Shown here: positions 1 to 8,720 of the stretch, piece after piece
Numbering within the stretch: the first letter of the stretch is position 1
How the letters are laid out: the number at the start of each line of letters is the position of its first letter
Source of the DNA: Acetobacteraceae bacterium
GTDB lineage: Bacteria > Pseudomonadota > Alphaproteobacteria > Acetobacterales > Acetobacteraceae
NCBI GenBank assembly: GCA_030039695.1
Contig: JASHVB010000795.1
Span: forward strand, 1 to 12,856
Direction of reading: 5' to 3'
DNA: 12,856 bases
Notes under the pieces: model-generated
Database searches by the model: none
What the model saw: the letters and a program-made list of their open reading frames with translations, nothing else
What the model was told of the DNA's origin: nothing
Made by a program: the position numbers and the translations under genes

Positions 1-1
1 C

Positions 2-448
2 AATGCGCACCGTCCGTGGCGCAACGTCAAGGTCACCGATCACCGCACGGCCCGCGACTTCGCCGAATACATGCGTGACCTGGTTGATCTGCACTATCCA
101 AAGGCCGAGGTGATCCGGGTGGTGATGGACAACCTCTCCACGCATTCTCCCGGCGCCCTATACGAAGCATTCCCGGCACCGGAGGCTCATCGCATCCAGC
201 ACCACCTCGAGTTCTATTACACACCCAAGCACGCCAGCTGGCTTAACATGGTGGAGATCGAGATCGGCGTGTTGCGCGGTCAGTGTCTCAACCGCCGTAT
301 CGGCGAGCGCAACAAACTCGTCTCCGAGATCGACGCCTGGCAAAAACAGCGCAACAATGCCAAAGCACGCATCAAATGGATGTTCACCACAGACCAGGCT
401 CGCAATAAGCTCGCCCAAGCCTATCCTTATCCAGCCAACGAGTCATGA
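2..448 (+). CDS. IS630-family transposase, 3' part (5' end outside window)
   Basis: This is the C-terminal part of a DDE transposase, which cuts and joins DNA ends during transposition of its insertion sequence. The frame is open from the first bases of the window and ends at TGA 446-448, so the N-terminal helix-turn-helix and the first catalytic Asp lie upstream. Visible motifs are VMDNLSTH, with the second catalytic Asp at 128-130, and YYTPKHASWLNMVE, with the catalytic Glu at 254-256. Both are typical of the IS630/Tc1-like catalytic core. The tail is rich in basic and polar residues (QKQRNNAKARIKWMF), as in the family. No frameshift is seen in the visible part, so the element may be intact if its 5' half exists. 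The ATG at 71 is internal and is not the true start. Family assignment is confident; the specific IS is not identified. Confidence 0.88.
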   Translation, partial: NAHRPWRNVKVTDHRTARDFAEYMRDLVDLHYPKAEVIRVVMDNLSTHSPGALYEAFPAPEAHRIQHHLEFYYTPKHASWLNMVEIEIGVLRGQCLNRRIGERNKLVSEIDAWQKQRNNAKARIKWMFTTDQARNKLAQAYPYPANES

Positions 449-641
449 TCCCTGTGCAAGGGTACTAGCCAAGGAGGACTCGCCACCGCTGCCCGTTTAT
501 GTCGGGTTGCGGCCGATAGAAGCTGGGCGCAAGACCACGCGTGTTGTTGGTATGGGCTGGTTAGATTGCCATCGTGTTTGCTTGTGCGTACCATGAGGGC
601 GTTTCGCTATCTCTGGCCTAAATGGTCGGGCGCATCACAAA

Positions 642-680
642 GCCGGGGCAAGCCTCCTTTCAGGCTGGGTCGTCCCCGGC
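642..680. repeat. Inverted repeat / hairpin in the IS-flanking spacer
   Basis: GCCGGGG (642-648) pairs with CCCCGGC (674-680). An inner AGCC (651-654) can pair with GGCT (663-666), giving a two-part stem with a bulge. No T-run follows on either strand, so a rho-independent terminator is not well supported. It could be an IS-internal structure or a chance GC-rich palindrome. Its function is unknown. Confidence 0.35.
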
Positions 681-730
681 AACGTCGTTCCGCATGCATC
701 CGACCTTGCTGCAACGTTCGGTCCTAACAT

Positions 731-847
731 TCTCACAATTGCGGCACCACGCGTAAGCAAATTCTCAAAATAGCGGCAATTTCGCATCTCATACGGCAAT
801 CGCAGGCCATTGTTTTCTCTGATTCTGCGGTCTCATCAATTGTGGCA
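731..847. repeat. Cluster of five imperfect direct repeats, IS-end-like
   Basis: Copies of a shared motif occur at 731-746 (TCTCACAATTGCGGCA), 763-778 (TCTCAAAATAGCGGCA), 787-800 (TCTCATACGGCAAT, shortened), 816-830 (TCTCTGATTCTGCGG, weaker) and 831-847 (TCTCATCAATTGTGGCA, one extra base). The first two differ at only two positions. The stretch is more AT-rich than its surroundings. Several short direct repeats in a row are typical of the ends of IS21-type and similar elements, where they bind the transposase. No matching transposase gene is present in the window, so this would be a solo or remnant end. That origin is an inference; the repeats themselves are directly visible. Confidence 0.5.
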
Positions 848-888
848 ACATAACGGTGCCGCCGATTGGCCGGACTGGCGGCTGTCCT

Positions 889-2127
889 TTAATCCGCTGC
901 CGTCTTGGCCTTCTGCAGGTCCGGAAGGTTGCTTGCCGACGCAGCCAGCATCGACGACTTGGTCACCGACAGCGCCGCCGCTGCGACTTCGTTCTCAGTG
1001 ATTTTCGCCATCACGGCCTCGCGCGCACGTTCAAAATACTGACGGTTGGTGGCAACGAACTCGCGCGACTTCCGCAGCCCCGCGAGATACCCGTTGATCT
1101 CCGGCACCACATAGCGCGCCACCATATCCCAGCTTCTTACAGTGTTCGCCGGATTGGCCCAGTCGTGCACGAAGCCCACGACCGTGCCGAATCCACCGCT
1201 CATCTCCAGCACCTGCTTGATCCGCGCCACCAGATCGTCCGGTGTGCCGATCGTTGCCACTGCGCCGTCGGAATACGACGTCAGGTCCACGGCTTGGTCC
1301 GGCGTCTTGAACGGCTTGGCGCCCGGCCGCTGCAGCGTACCGGTGATATATTCATTATGGTGCCGGAAGAGTCCGTCCCGCGCTTGTTCCCGGGCTATCT
1401 CGCGGGTCTCGGCGATATGCCAGCTCAGCAGCACGCGCCAGTTCTTCCGATCCACTGTCCGACCATGCTTCGCCGCCGCAGCCTCCGCAAACCCCCATTG
1501 CGTCGGCAGCGCATTCAGCCCTTCCTGCGACAGCGAGCCAATCGAAATGATGCCGATGCCATGCTTCCCTGCCAGCGTCATGCCTGAAGGACTGATCTGC
1601 GACGCAACCGCGAACTCCATCTCCTCCTGCAGCGGCAGAAGTTGCAGCGCGGCGTCGTTCAGGTTGAACCATTCGCTTTTGCAGGTGACTCGCTCGCCAT
1701 TGAACAATCGGCGAATGACGCCGATCGCCTCGTCCTGCCGGTCGCGCAGCACCATCGGATCGACGCCGAGGGTGTGCGCGTCTGACGCCAGTGCGCCGGG
1801 ACCCGAGCCGAAAATTGCACGCCCGCCGCTCATGTGATCAAGCTGAACCATGCGCTGCGCGACGTTGAACGGGTGGTGGTAGGGCAAGGACACCACGCCC
1901 GTCGCCAGCCTGATGCGCTTTGAACGCTCCGCTGCCGCGGCGAGAAACATCTCCGGCGAGGCGATCATTTCCCATCCGCTCGAATGATGTTCACCGCACC
2001 AGAATTCGTCGTAGCCGAGCTTGTCCAGTTGCTCCACCAGATCGAGGTCACGACGGAACTGCAGCATGGGGTGCTCGCCGATCGGATGATGCGGGGCGAG
2101 GAAGGCACCAAACTTCAGACGCGGCAT
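889..2127 (-). CDS. LLM-class flavin-dependent monooxygenase
   Basis: This 412-residue protein belongs to the bacterial luciferase-like superfamily, enzymes that use reduced FMN and O2 to oxidise small organic substrates in the cytoplasm. Supporting motifs are LVEQLDKLGYDEFWCGEHH (residues 30-48), LATGVVSLPYHHP (73-85), LDHMSGGR (95-102) and GSGPGALASDAHTLG from about 106. This N-terminal pattern is typical of the alkanal/limonene monooxygenase-like subgroup. The start is the ATG at 2127, because the protein begins MPRLKFGAFLAPHHP like family members and AGGAG lies 9 bases upstream. Longer open frames upstream would overlap gltD and are rejected. It begins 47 bp after gltD on the same strand and may be read through from the glt operon. 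The substrate cannot be deduced. The C-terminal residues beyond the barrel are Ala-rich and show no domain I recognise. Confidence 0.88.
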   Translation of the reverse strand: MPRLKFGAFLAPHHPIGEHPMLQFRRDLDLVEQLDKLGYDEFWCGEHHSSGWEMIASPEMFLAAAAERSKRIRLATGVVSLPYHHPFNVAQRMVQLDHMSGGRAIFGSGPGALASDAHTLGVDPMVLRDRQDEAIGVIRRLFNGERVTCKSEWFNLNDAALQLLPLQEEMEFAVASQISPSGMTLAGKHGIGIISIGSLSQEGLNALPTQWGFAEAAAAKHGRTVDRKNWRVLLSWHIAETREIAREQARDGLFRHHNEYITGTLQRPGAKPFKTPDQAVDLTSYSDGAVATIGTPDDLVARIKQVLEMSGGFGTVVGFVHDWANPANTVRSWDMVARYVVPEINGYLAGLRKSREFVATNRQYFERAREAVMAKITENEVAAAALSVTKSSMLAASASNLPDLQKAKTAAD

Positions 2128-2136
2128 AGCGTAAGT

Positions 2137-2141
2137 CTCCT
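2137..2141 (-). promoter_or_regulatory. Ribosome binding site fixing the LLM gene start
   Basis: AGGAG on the minus strand lies 9 bases before ATG 2127. It supports this start over longer in-frame alternatives that run into gltD. Confidence 0.7.
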
Positions 2142-2174
2142 GAGAGGCGTGCAGCGAACGATGGGCGCGCGCGA

Positions 2175-3629
2175 TCAGGCTGGCAACAGGCTGGTCCCCA
2201 TCAGGAACGCGTCGATCGCGCGGGCGCATTGACGGCCCTCGCGGATCGCCCACACCACCAGCGACTGTCCGCGTCGCATGTCGCCGGCAGCGAACACGCG
2301 ATCCATGGACGCGCGATAATCCACGGTGTTCGCAGCGACATTGCCACGCGCGTCGAGTGTCAGTCCGGCTTGCTCCAACATGCCGGGACGACGCGGGCCG
2401 AGGAAGCCCATCGCCAGCAGCACAAGCTGCGCCGGGAGACGGAAGTCGCCACCCGCGACTTCCTGCATCCGCATCCTTCCGTCGGCGCCCTGCGTCCATT
2501 CGATGCGTGCGCATTCCAACGCTTCGACGCGGCCGTCACCACCGACGGCGCGCTTTGTCGTCACCGCCCAGTCGCGCGTGGCCCCTTCCTCATGCGCGTG
2601 CGACGTGCGCAGCTTCAGCGGCCACTCCGGCCAGGTCAGTGCTTTGTTCTCGTGATCCGGCGGGCGCGGCAGGATTTCCAGTTGGGTCACCGATGCAGCG
2701 CCCTGACGGAACGCGGTGCCGATGCAGTCGGAGCCAGTATCGCCGCCGCCGATCACCACGACGTGCTTGTCCTTCGCGGTGATCGTGCCGATCGGCGCCG
2801 CGCGCAGTTCGTCGTCGCCGGCGCCGCGTTTGTTCTGCTGGATGAGGTAGTCCATGGCGAAATGCACGCCGTCGAGTTCCCGCCCCGGCACCGGCAGGTC
2901 GCGCGGCCACTCCGCGCCGCCGGTCAGAGCTAGGGCATCATGGCTTTGCAGTAACGAGGCGATGGTGATGCCGTCCTTGCCAACCTCCACATTCGTCTGG
3001 AAATTCACCCCTTCTTCCGTCATCTGTTCGATGCGCTGGTCGATTAGGTGCTTTTCCATCTTGAAGTCGGGAATGCCGTAGCGCAGCAGGCCGCCGATGC
3101 GGTCGTGCTTTTCGAATACGGTCACTTCGTGGCCGGCGCGGGTAAGCTGCTGCGCGCAGGCGAGGCCGGCGGGGCCGGAACCCACCACGGCGACGCGCTT
3201 ACCGGTACGGCGCGCCGGCAACATTGGCACAACCCAGCCTTCCGCCCAACCACGATCGACGATGCTGCATTCGATCGTTTTGATCGTCACCGGATTGTCG
3301 TCGATATTCAAAGTGCAGGACGCCTCGCAGGGCGCGGGACAGACGCGGCCGGTGAACTCAGGAAAATTGTTGGTGGAATGCAGATTGGTCAGCGCCTGCT
3401 GCCACTGGTCGCGATAGACGAGGTTGTTCCAGTCAGGAATTTGGTTATTGACAGGACACCCCTGGTGACAGAACGGGATACCGCAATCCATGCAGCGCGC
3501 GGCCTGCCGCGACACCGCCGGCGGCGGCATCGACTTGACGAATTCCTTCCAGGTGTGTCGGCGGACGTCGGGCTTGTCGTAGCCGCGGTCCTCTCGCTCG
3601 ATCTCCATGAAGCCGGTCGGGTTGGCCAT
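2175..3629 (-). CDS. gltD: Glutamate synthase [NADPH] small (beta) subunit
   Basis: This 484-residue GltD takes electrons from NADPH through FAD and passes them over iron-sulfur clusters to GltB, so that 2-oxoglutarate and glutamine become two glutamates. Visible features, in order, are an N-terminal cysteine-rich region (C46, C49, C54 and C58 in the [14 protein letters not shown] motif; C97, C101 and C105 in CPAPCEASC) that binds [4Fe-4S] clusters, a FAD dinucleotide fold with GSGPAG at 150-155, and a NADPH fold with GGGDTGSD at 294-301. Near the C-terminus is [16 protein letters not shown], the FAD-contacting motif of the family. Length matches the family. The start [14 protein letters not shown] is chosen over an upstream ATG at 3704 because TAAGGA lies 7 bases before it and family proteins begin here. 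It lies 144 bp downstream of gltB, separated by a REP-like pair. Confidence 0.96.
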   Translation of the reverse strand: MANPTGFMEIEREDRGYDKPDVRRHTWKEFVKSMPPPAVSRQAARCMDCGIPFCHQGCPVNNQIPDWNNLVYRDQWQQALTNLHSTNNFPEFTGRVCPAPCEASCTLNIDDNPVTIKTIECSIVDRGWAEGWVVPMLPARRTGKRVAVVGSGPAGLACAQQLTRAGHEVTVFEKHDRIGGLLRYGIPDFKMEKHLIDQRIEQMTEEGVNFQTNVEVGKDGITIASLLQSHDALALTGGAEWPRDLPVPGRELDGVHFAMDYLIQQNKRGAGDDELRAAPIGTITAKDKHVVVIGGGDTGSDCIGTAFRQGAASVTQLEILPRPPDHENKALTWPEWPLKLRTSHAHEEGATRDWAVTTKRAVGGDGRVEALECARIEWTQGADGRMRMQEVAGGDFRLPAQLVLLAMGFLGPRRPGMLEQAGLTLDARGNVAANTVDYRASMDRVFAAGDMRRGQSLVVWAIREGRQCARAIDAFLMGTSLLPA

Positions 3630-3636
3630 TGGTGTT

Positions 3637-3642
3637 TCCTTA
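3637..3642 (-). promoter_or_regulatory. Ribosome binding site fixing the gltD start
   Basis: TAAGGA on the minus strand lies 7 bases before ATG 3629. The longer open frame that begins at 3704 would start inside the palindromic repeat and lacks a comparable site. Confidence 0.65.
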
Positions 3643-3643
3643 C

Positions 3644-3765
3644 TCCTCGCCCGCGTCAGCGGGAGAGATCGCCGCGGAGCGGTGGGTGAGGCGCGGGCCG
3701 GCAACCGGCTTGTTCCTCACCCGGCGAGCTGCGCGCGCCGGCCTCTCCGGTGAACGGGGAGAGCT
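3644..3765. repeat. Inverted pair of REP-like palindromic units between gltB and gltD
   Basis: The left unit (about 3644-3691) carries AGCGGGAGAG (3658-3667) followed by a GCCGCGGAGCGG segment and ends in GGGTGAGG (3684-3691). The right unit (3715 to about 3763) begins CCTCACCC (3715-3722), the exact reverse complement, and runs through a GCGCGCCGGCCTCTCC segment to GGGGAGAG. Between them is CCGGCAACCGG (3698-3708), a small hairpin. This layout of two inverted units is that of alphaproteobacterial REP/BIME-like intergenic repeats. Lying inside the gltB-gltD transcript, it could fold and change the ratio of the two subunit messages by partial termination or by mRNA protection; that is an inference. 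Confidence 0.65.
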
Positions 3766-3773
3766 CTACTCTC

Positions 3774-6700
3774 TCACTCCGCCGCCACAGTCTTCGCCGC
3801 TTCGGCTTCTGCCCGCAGCTCCAGCAGTGCGCGGCGATAATCCTGCGGCGTCACCTTGACGAAACGCGACAGCGCATTTTCCCAGTCGTCCAGCAGTTCG
3901 CGGGCGCGCGCACTGCCGGTGAACAGCAGATGCCGCTCGACCAGGATGCGCAGACGCTCGGCATCGAAGCGCAGCGGGTCGCCCATACCGTTGTCCTCGA
4001 CGCTCGGCGCGCGCTGGCGCGGGCGTCCCACCGCATCGGCCAGGCCGAGCTCTGACGGCAACACCGGCTCGAGGTCCACCGCGGCAAGATTGCACAGCGT
4101 CTTGAACTGCGCATGCTCGTCGTAGACATAGGCAATGCCGCCCGACATACCCGCTGCAAAGTTGCGCCCGGTCTCGCCAAGAACCACCACCACGCCGCCG
4201 GTCATGTATTCGCAGCCGTGATCGCCACAGCCTTCCACCAACGCGACAGCACCCGAGTTGCGCACCGCGAAGCGTTCGCCCGCGACCCCCTGGAAATACG
4301 CCTCGCCGGCGATCGCACCGTACAGCACGGTGTTGCCGACGATGATGTTGTTGAGCGGATCGCGCTTAGCATCTGCCGGCTGGCGCACCACCACGCGTCC
4401 GCCGGACAAGCCCTTGCCGACATAGTCGTTGGCATCTCCGGTCAGGTTGAGCGTCACGCCGTGCGCGAGGAACGCGCCGAAGCTGCCGCCGGCGGTACCG
4501 TGCAGATTGATGGCGATGGTGTCGTCCGGCAGTCCGGCGTGGCCGTAGCGCTTCGCCACTTCGCCAGACAGCATCGCACCGACGGTGCGGTTGACGTTGC
4601 GGATCTCGCGCTCGATCACCACGGGCTCGCCACGCTCGAGCGCCGGTTCGGCCGCCGCGATAAACCCTATGTCCAGTGCACGCTCTAGGTGATGTTCCTG
4701 CTTCTCGCAGTTGTAGATCGCCACACCCGGCTGCGGCTCGACTTGATACAGGACCTTCGAGAGGTCGACACCCTTCGCCTTCCAATGATGGATCGCCGGC
4801 CGCATGTCCAGGCGATCGACGCGGCCGATCATCTCGCTGAACTTGCGGAAGCCGAGCTGTGCCATCAGTTCGCGTACTTCCTCTGCGATGTAGAAGAAAA
4901 AGTTGATGACGTTCTCAGGTGTGCCAGTGAACTTCTTGCGCAGCACCGGGTCCTGCGTGGCGATACCGACCGGACAGGTGTTGAGATGACACTTGCGCAT
5001 CATGATGCAGCCGGCAGCGATCAGCGGCGCGGTGGAGAAGCCGAACTCGTCGGCGCCGAGCAGTGCGCCCACCACCACGTCGCGCCCCGTGCGCAGTCCG
5101 CCGTCGACCTGCACAGCGATCCGTCCGCGCAGTCCGTTCAGCACCAGGGTCTGCTGCGTCTCGGCGAGGCCGATCTCCCACGGCGAACCGGCATGCGTCA
5201 GCGAGGTGATCGGCGACGCCCCGGTACCACCCTCGAAACCGGAGATCGTCACGTGGTCGGAACGCGCCTTCGAGACGCCCGCGGCGACGGTGCCGACACC
5301 GACCTCGGAGACCAGCTTCACCGAAATCCGCGCCTGCGGATTGATGTTCTTCAGGTCATGGATGAGTTGCGCCAGATCCTCGATCGAATAGATGTCGTGA
5401 TGCGGCGGCGGCGAAATCAGCCCGACGCCCGGCGTGGAATAGCGCACTCGAGCGATGTTCTTGTCGACCTTGCGGCCGGGCAGCTGGCCGCCTTCACCCG
5501 GCTTGGCGCCCTGCGCCATCTTGATCTGCAGGTCATCGGCGTTGACCAAGTATTCCGCCGTCACGCCGAAACGGCCAGACGCGACCTGCTTGATCCGGGA
5601 CCGCATCGAGTCGCCGTTGGGCAGAGGCCTGTAACGGTCGGATTCCTCGCCCCCCTCCCCGGTGTTGGAACGCCCGCCGATGCGGTTCATCGCAATCGCC
5701 AGCGTGGTGTGCGCCTCGCGAGAGATGGAGCCGAAGCTCATCGCGCCGGTGGCGAAACGCTGGACGATCTCCTTCGCCGGCTCGACCTCGTCCAACGGCA
5801 CTGGCGTCTCTGCCGACTTCAGTTCCATCAGGCCGCGGATGGTCAGCAGCCGCTTGCTTTGGTCGTTGATGATGTCGGTGAACTCGCGGAACGTCGCGAA
5901 TGATTCGCCGCGGACCGCGTGCTGCAACTTGGCGACGGACTCCGCGGTCCAGGCATGCGCCTCGCCCCGCAGGCGGAAGGCGTAGTCGCCGCCGACGTCC
6001 AGCATTTCGTGATACAGCGGACCACCGTGATACGCGTTGTTGTGCCGCTGCACCGCCTCGAGCGCGATCTCGCGGAAGCCGGCGCCTTCAATTGTTGTCG
6101 CGGTGCCGGTGAAGCATTTCTCCACGAAGCTGCCGGACAGACCCACCGCGTCGAAGATCTGCGCGCCGCAGTACGATTGGTAGGTGGAGATCCCCATCTT
6201 GGAGATCACCTTCAGGATGCCCTTGCCAATCGCCTTAATGTAGTTCTTCTGAACCTCGTACGCCTTCAGCGGCAGCCCGTTCTGCACCCGAAGCTGTTCC
6301 AGCGTCTCAAACGCCAGGTAGGGGTTCACGGCTTCGGCGCCATATCCGGCGAGCACGCAGAAATGGTGCACCTCGCGCGGCTCACCGCTTTCCACCACCA
6401 GTCCGACCTGACAGCGCAGACCCTGACGGATCAGGTGATGATGCGTCGCCGCGGTTGCGAGCAAGGCAGGGACGGGAATGCGATCCGCGGAAACAGCACG
6501 GTCGGACAGGATGAGGATGTTGTGGTCGGCGAGTACCGCCTCGGTCGCCTCCTGGCAAATGCGCCCGACCGCGCGCTCCATTCCCTCGACGCCTTCGCTG
6601 GTAGCCCAGGTCGTGTCGATTGTCCGAGTGCGGAAGGCGCCACCGGCAGCAAGCGTGTCGATCGCTCTCACCTTTTCCAGGTCGGCATTGGTCAGGATCG

Positions 6701-8423
6701 GGTGCGAGACTTCAAGGCGGTAATGCGTGCCGGCGTGATGTCCCAGCAGGTTCGGGCGTGGCCCGATCATGGAAACCAGCGACATCACCAGCTCCTCGCG
6801 GATCGGATCGATCGGCGGGTTGGTGACCTGGGCGAAGTTCTGCTTGAAGTAGTTGTAGAGAAGCTTCGGCTTGTCGGAGAGCACGGCGATCGGCGTGTCG
6901 GTACCCATGGACCCGACAGGATCGTCGCCCTCGCGCGCCATCGGTTCCAGGAAGAACTGCATATCCTCCTGGGTGTAGCCGAACGCCTGCTGATGGCGCA
7001 GCAGAGTCTCTGGATCGTTCGGTCGCTGCAGCGGGCGGGTTTCGGCTGACTCCGGCAGTTCCTCCAGCTTGAACTGGGTTTGCTTCAGCCAGTCGGCGTA
7101 AGGGAGCGCGCCGGCCAGCTTCTGCTTGACTTCGGCGTCGTCGATGATGCGGCCTTCTTCGAGGTCGATCAGCAGCATCTTGCCTGGCTGCAGCCGCCAC
7201 TTGTGGAGGATGCGCTCTTCCGGCACCGGCAGTACGCCGGCTTCGGAGGCCATGACGACATGATCGTCGTCGGTAACGATATAGCGTGCGGGACGCAACC
7301 CGTTGCGGTCGAGCGTCGCGCCGATCTGGCGTCCGTCGGTGAAGGCGATGGCCGCGGGGCCGTCCCACGGCTCCATCAGCGCGGCATAATATTCGTAGAA
7401 GGCCTTGCGTTGCGGATCCATCAGCGGGTTGCCGGCCCACGCCTCCGGGATCAGCATCATCATCGCGTGTGCCAGCGAGTAGCCGCCGGCGACGAGAATC
7501 TCCAACGCGTTGTCGATGCAGGCCGTATCAGATTGGCCGTGCGGAATGAGCGGCCACATCTTGTCGAGATCGGCGCCGAGCAAGGGTGATTCCATCGAAC
7601 GGCGGCGCGCGTACATCCAGTTGACGTTGCCGCGGACGGTATTGATCTCGCCATTATGCGCGAGGAAGCGGTACGGATGCGCCAGCTTCCACGACGGAAA
7701 GGTGTTGGTCGAGAAGCGCTGATGCACCAGCGCGAGCGCTGACTCGGTGAGCGGGTTGCGCAGGTCCTCGTAGAAGCTCTCCACCTGCGGCGCGAGCAGA
7801 AGTCCCTTGTAAACCATCGTACGCGTCGAGAACGATGGCATGTAAAGCTCGCCCAGTCCGAGCAGATGCCGCTGCTCGCCGATCGCCCGAGCGTTGTTCA
7901 GCATCTGCTTGCGGATTGCGAGGATCTTCCGCTCGAAAGCGTCCTGGTCCTTGATCGTGGGCGATGCAGCGATGATCGCCTGGCGGATCACCGGCATGGT
8001 GTCGATGACGCGTTCGCCGAGGCCGGTCAGGTTGGTCGGCACGTCGCGCCAGCCGACCATGATCTGGCCTTCCTTCGCCACCACCCGCTCGAAGTGCGAG
8101 ATGGCGAAGTCGCGCGAGGGTTCATCGCGCGGCAGGAAGCACATGGCAACGCCGTAGCGGCCGGGCCTGGGCAGGTTCTTGCCCTCGCGCTTCGCCCAGT
8201 CCTGCAGCAAGCGGTCCGGCATCTGAATCAGGCAGCCGGCGCCGTCGCCCACGAGCGGATCCGCGCCAACGGCGCCCCGGTGGTCGAGGTTGACCAGGAT
8301 CCTGAGACCCTGGCGGATCAGGTCATGCGATTTTCGGCCCTTGATGTTCGCGACGAAGCCAACGCCGCAGGCGTCATGCTCATTGCGTGGCTCGTACAGT
8401 CCCTGTGCCGCTACCTCGTTCAT
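3774..8423 (-). CDS. gltB: Glutamate synthase [NADPH] large (alpha) subunit
   Basis: This 1549-residue GltB hydrolyses glutamine and channels the ammonia to 2-oxoglutarate to make glutamate, with GltD supplying electrons. The N-terminus is [21 protein letters not shown]19 is the expected catalytic Cys of the class II glutamine amidotransferase domain, exposed after removal of an 18-residue propeptide. After the amidotransferase domain (to about 430) come the central domain, the FMN-binding synthase barrel (about 830-1200) and the C-terminal GXGXG beta-helix, visible as [14 protein letters not shown] and [11 protein letters not shown]. The [3Fe-4S] cysteines are C1139, C1145 and C1150 in [15 protein letters not shown]. 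Length is normal and no break is seen. The start ATG 8423 has a GGAAAG-like site upstream and places the Cys correctly. It is the first gene of a gltB-gltD operon. The promoter is probably in 8424-8520. Confidence 0.97.
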   Translation of the reverse strand: MNEVAAQGLYEPRNEHDACGVGFVANIKGRKSHDLIRQGLRILVNLDHRGAVGADPLVGDGAGCLIQMPDRLLQDWAKREGKNLPRPGRYGVAMCFLPRDEPSRDFAISHFERVVAKEGQIMVGWRDVPTNLTGLGERVIDTMPVIRQAIIAASPTIKDQDAFERKILAIRKQMLNNARAIGEQRHLLGLGELYMPSFSTRTMVYKGLLLAPQVESFYEDLRNPLTESALALVHQRFSTNTFPSWKLAHPYRFLAHNGEINTVRGNVNWMYARRRSMESPLLGADLDKMWPLIPHGQSDTACIDNALEILVAGGYSLAHAMMMLIPEAWAGNPLMDPQRKAFYEYYAALMEPWDGPAAIAFTDGRQIGATLDRNGLRPARYIVTDDDHVVMASEAGVLPVPEERILHKWRLQPGKMLLIDLEEGRIIDDAEVKQKLAGALPYADWLKQTQFKLEELPESAETRPLQRPNDPETLLRHQQAFGYTQEDMQFFLEPMAREGDDPVGSMGTDTPIAVLSDKPKLLYNYFKQNFAQVTNPPIDPIREELVMSLVSMIGPRPNLLGHHAGTHYRLEVSHPILTNADLEKVRAIDTLAAGGAFRTRTIDTTWATSEGVEGMERAVGRICQEATEAVLADHNILILSDRAVSADRIPVPALLATAATHHHLIRQGLRCQVGLVVESGEPREVHHFCVLAGYGAEAVNPYLAFETLEQLRVQNGLPLKAYEVQKNYIKAIGKGILKVISKMGISTYQSYCGAQIFDAVGLSGSFVEKCFTGTATTIEGAGFREIALEAVQRHNNAYHGGPLYHEMLDVGGDYAFRLRGEAHAWTAESVAKLQHAVRGESFATFREFTDIINDQSKRLLTIRGLMELKSAETPVPLDEVEPAKEIVQRFATGAMSFGSISREAHTTLAIAMNRIGGRSNTGEGGEESDRYRPLPNGDSMRSRIKQVASGRFGVTAEYLVNADDLQIKMAQGAKPGEGGQLPGRKVDKNIARVRYSTPGVGLISPPPHHDIYSIEDLAQLIHDLKNINPQARISVKLVSEVGVGTVAAGVSKARSDHVTISGFEGGTGASPITSLTHAGSPWEIGLAETQQTLVLNGLRGRIAVQVDGGLRTGRDVVVGALLGADEFGFSTAPLIAAGCIMMRKCHLNTCPVGIATQDPVLRKKFTGTPENVINFFFYIAEEVRELMAQLGFRKFSEMIGRVDRLDMRPAIHHWKAKGVDLSKVLYQVEPQPGVAIYNCEKQEHHLERALDIGFIAAAEPALERGEPVVIEREIRNVNRTVGAMLSGEVAKRYGHAGLPDDTIAINLHGTAGGSFGAFLAHGVTLNLTGDANDYVGKGLSGGRVVVRQPADAKRDPLNNIIVGNTVLYGAIAGEAYFQGVAGERFAVRNSGAVALVEGCGDHGCEYMTGGVVVVLGETGRNFAAGMSGGIAYVYDEHAQFKTLCNLAAVDLEPVLPSELGLADAVGRPRQRAPSVEDNGMGDPLRFDAERLRILVERHLLFTGSARARELLDDWENALSRFVKVTPQDYRRALLELRAEAEAAKTVAAE

Positions 8424-8442
8424 CGCCCGATCTTTCCATGGC

Positions 8443-8454
8443 GTGATAAATCAC
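8443..8454. promoter_or_regulatory. Short palindrome in the gltB leader, possible operator
   Basis: GTGATAAATCAC is a perfect inverted repeat with 5-base arms and a 2-base centre, 19 bases upstream of the gltB start codon. A dimeric regulator could bind it, or it could form a small RNA hairpin near the ribosome site. A 12-base palindrome can arise by chance, so the assignment is weak. Confidence 0.3.
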
Positions 8455-8460
8455 CGCCCA

Positions 8461-8509
8461 GGCAGGGATGTGCATTCCCGCACACGGGGTAAACGTCAAC
8501 ATTCCTGCC
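8461..8509 (-). promoter_or_regulatory. Candidate gltB promoter and structured leader
   Basis: Read on the minus strand, TTGACG (8494-8499) is a good -35 box. At a 17-base spacing lies AATGCA (8471-8476), a poor -10. The same stretch is bounded by near-perfect 11-base inverted arms, GGCAGGGATGT (8461-8471) and ACATTCCTGCC (8499-8509), with one mismatch. Inside is a second small inverted repeat, TGTGC (8469-8473) and GCACA (8480-8484). No sigma-54 -24/-12 pattern was recognised. The arms could be a regulator site overlapping the promoter or a leader hairpin. The promoter call is tentative because of the weak -10. Confidence 0.35.
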
Positions 8510-8582
8510 GCAGTGCAGCGTAAGCGAAGGGGGCGGGTGGAGCAAGCGCGGATTACCACGCGGCGGCTGCGCCCCAAGTATA

Positions 8583-8705
8583 CCTCTCCCGCCGAGCGGG
8601 AGAGCTCGCGGCGCGGGGCGATGCAGGGCAGGGTGCCGAATGCGCCAACGCGCCTGTTCGCGGCAACTTCACCCTCCGTGCTACGTGCGTCGACCTCTCC
8701 CGCCA
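8583..8705. repeat. Second inverted pair of REP-like palindromic units, upstream of gltB
   Basis: The first unit begins with CTCTCCCGC (8584-8592), a 3-base loop and GCGGGAGAG (8596-8604), a perfect 9-base stem, followed by a GCTCGCGGCGCGGGGCG segment and CAGGGTG. The second unit lies in opposite orientation: TTCACCCTCC (8668-8677) ... GTCGACCTCTCCCGCC (about 8689-8704). These resemble the units between gltB and gltD but are more degenerate. The pair lies between the gltB promoter region and the stop of the creatininase-family gene, so it may end transcription of the latter, which reads toward gltB. No T-run is visible, so a classical terminator is not claimed. Confidence 0.6.
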
Positions 8706-8720
8706 GCAGCGCGTGCGACG

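Larger units (their letters stand above)
449..888. other. Gene-free stretch, probable mobile-element scar
   Basis: These 440 bases lie between the transposase stop and the convergent stop of the flavin monooxygenase. No reading frame here has a recognisable product, and the short open frames have no family signature. The stretch contains a 39-base hairpin (642-680) and a cluster of imperfect direct repeats (731-847) that look like insertion-sequence end repeats. The right inverted repeat of the IS630 element should lie just after 448, but its exact end cannot be fixed without the left end. Confidence 0.6.

Noticed and set aside
357..596. Small plus-strand open frame overlapping the transposase end
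   Set aside because: It starts inside the transposase in another frame, and shows no ribosome site or recognisable motif.
858..882. GCCGCC/GGCGGC hairpin just after the monooxygenase stop as a terminator
   Set aside because: The stem is only 6 bp with a 13-base loop, and no T-run follows in the minus-strand direction.
856..1837. Plus-strand open frames of 231-243 codons opposite the monooxygenase gene
   Set aside because: They are antisense shadows with Arg/His-rich composition and no family motif, opposite a well-supported gene.
2128..2514. N-terminal extension of the monooxygenase frame upstream of ATG 2127
   Set aside because: It overlaps the gltD coding region, is composed of Arg-rich low-complexity residues, and the internal ATG has a strong ribosome site and the family N-terminus.
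4689..5903. Long open frame (404 codons) on the plus strand opposite gltB
   Set aside because: It lies fully antisense to a certain gltB, is Arg/His/Asp-rich as expected for a high-GC shadow frame, and matches no family.
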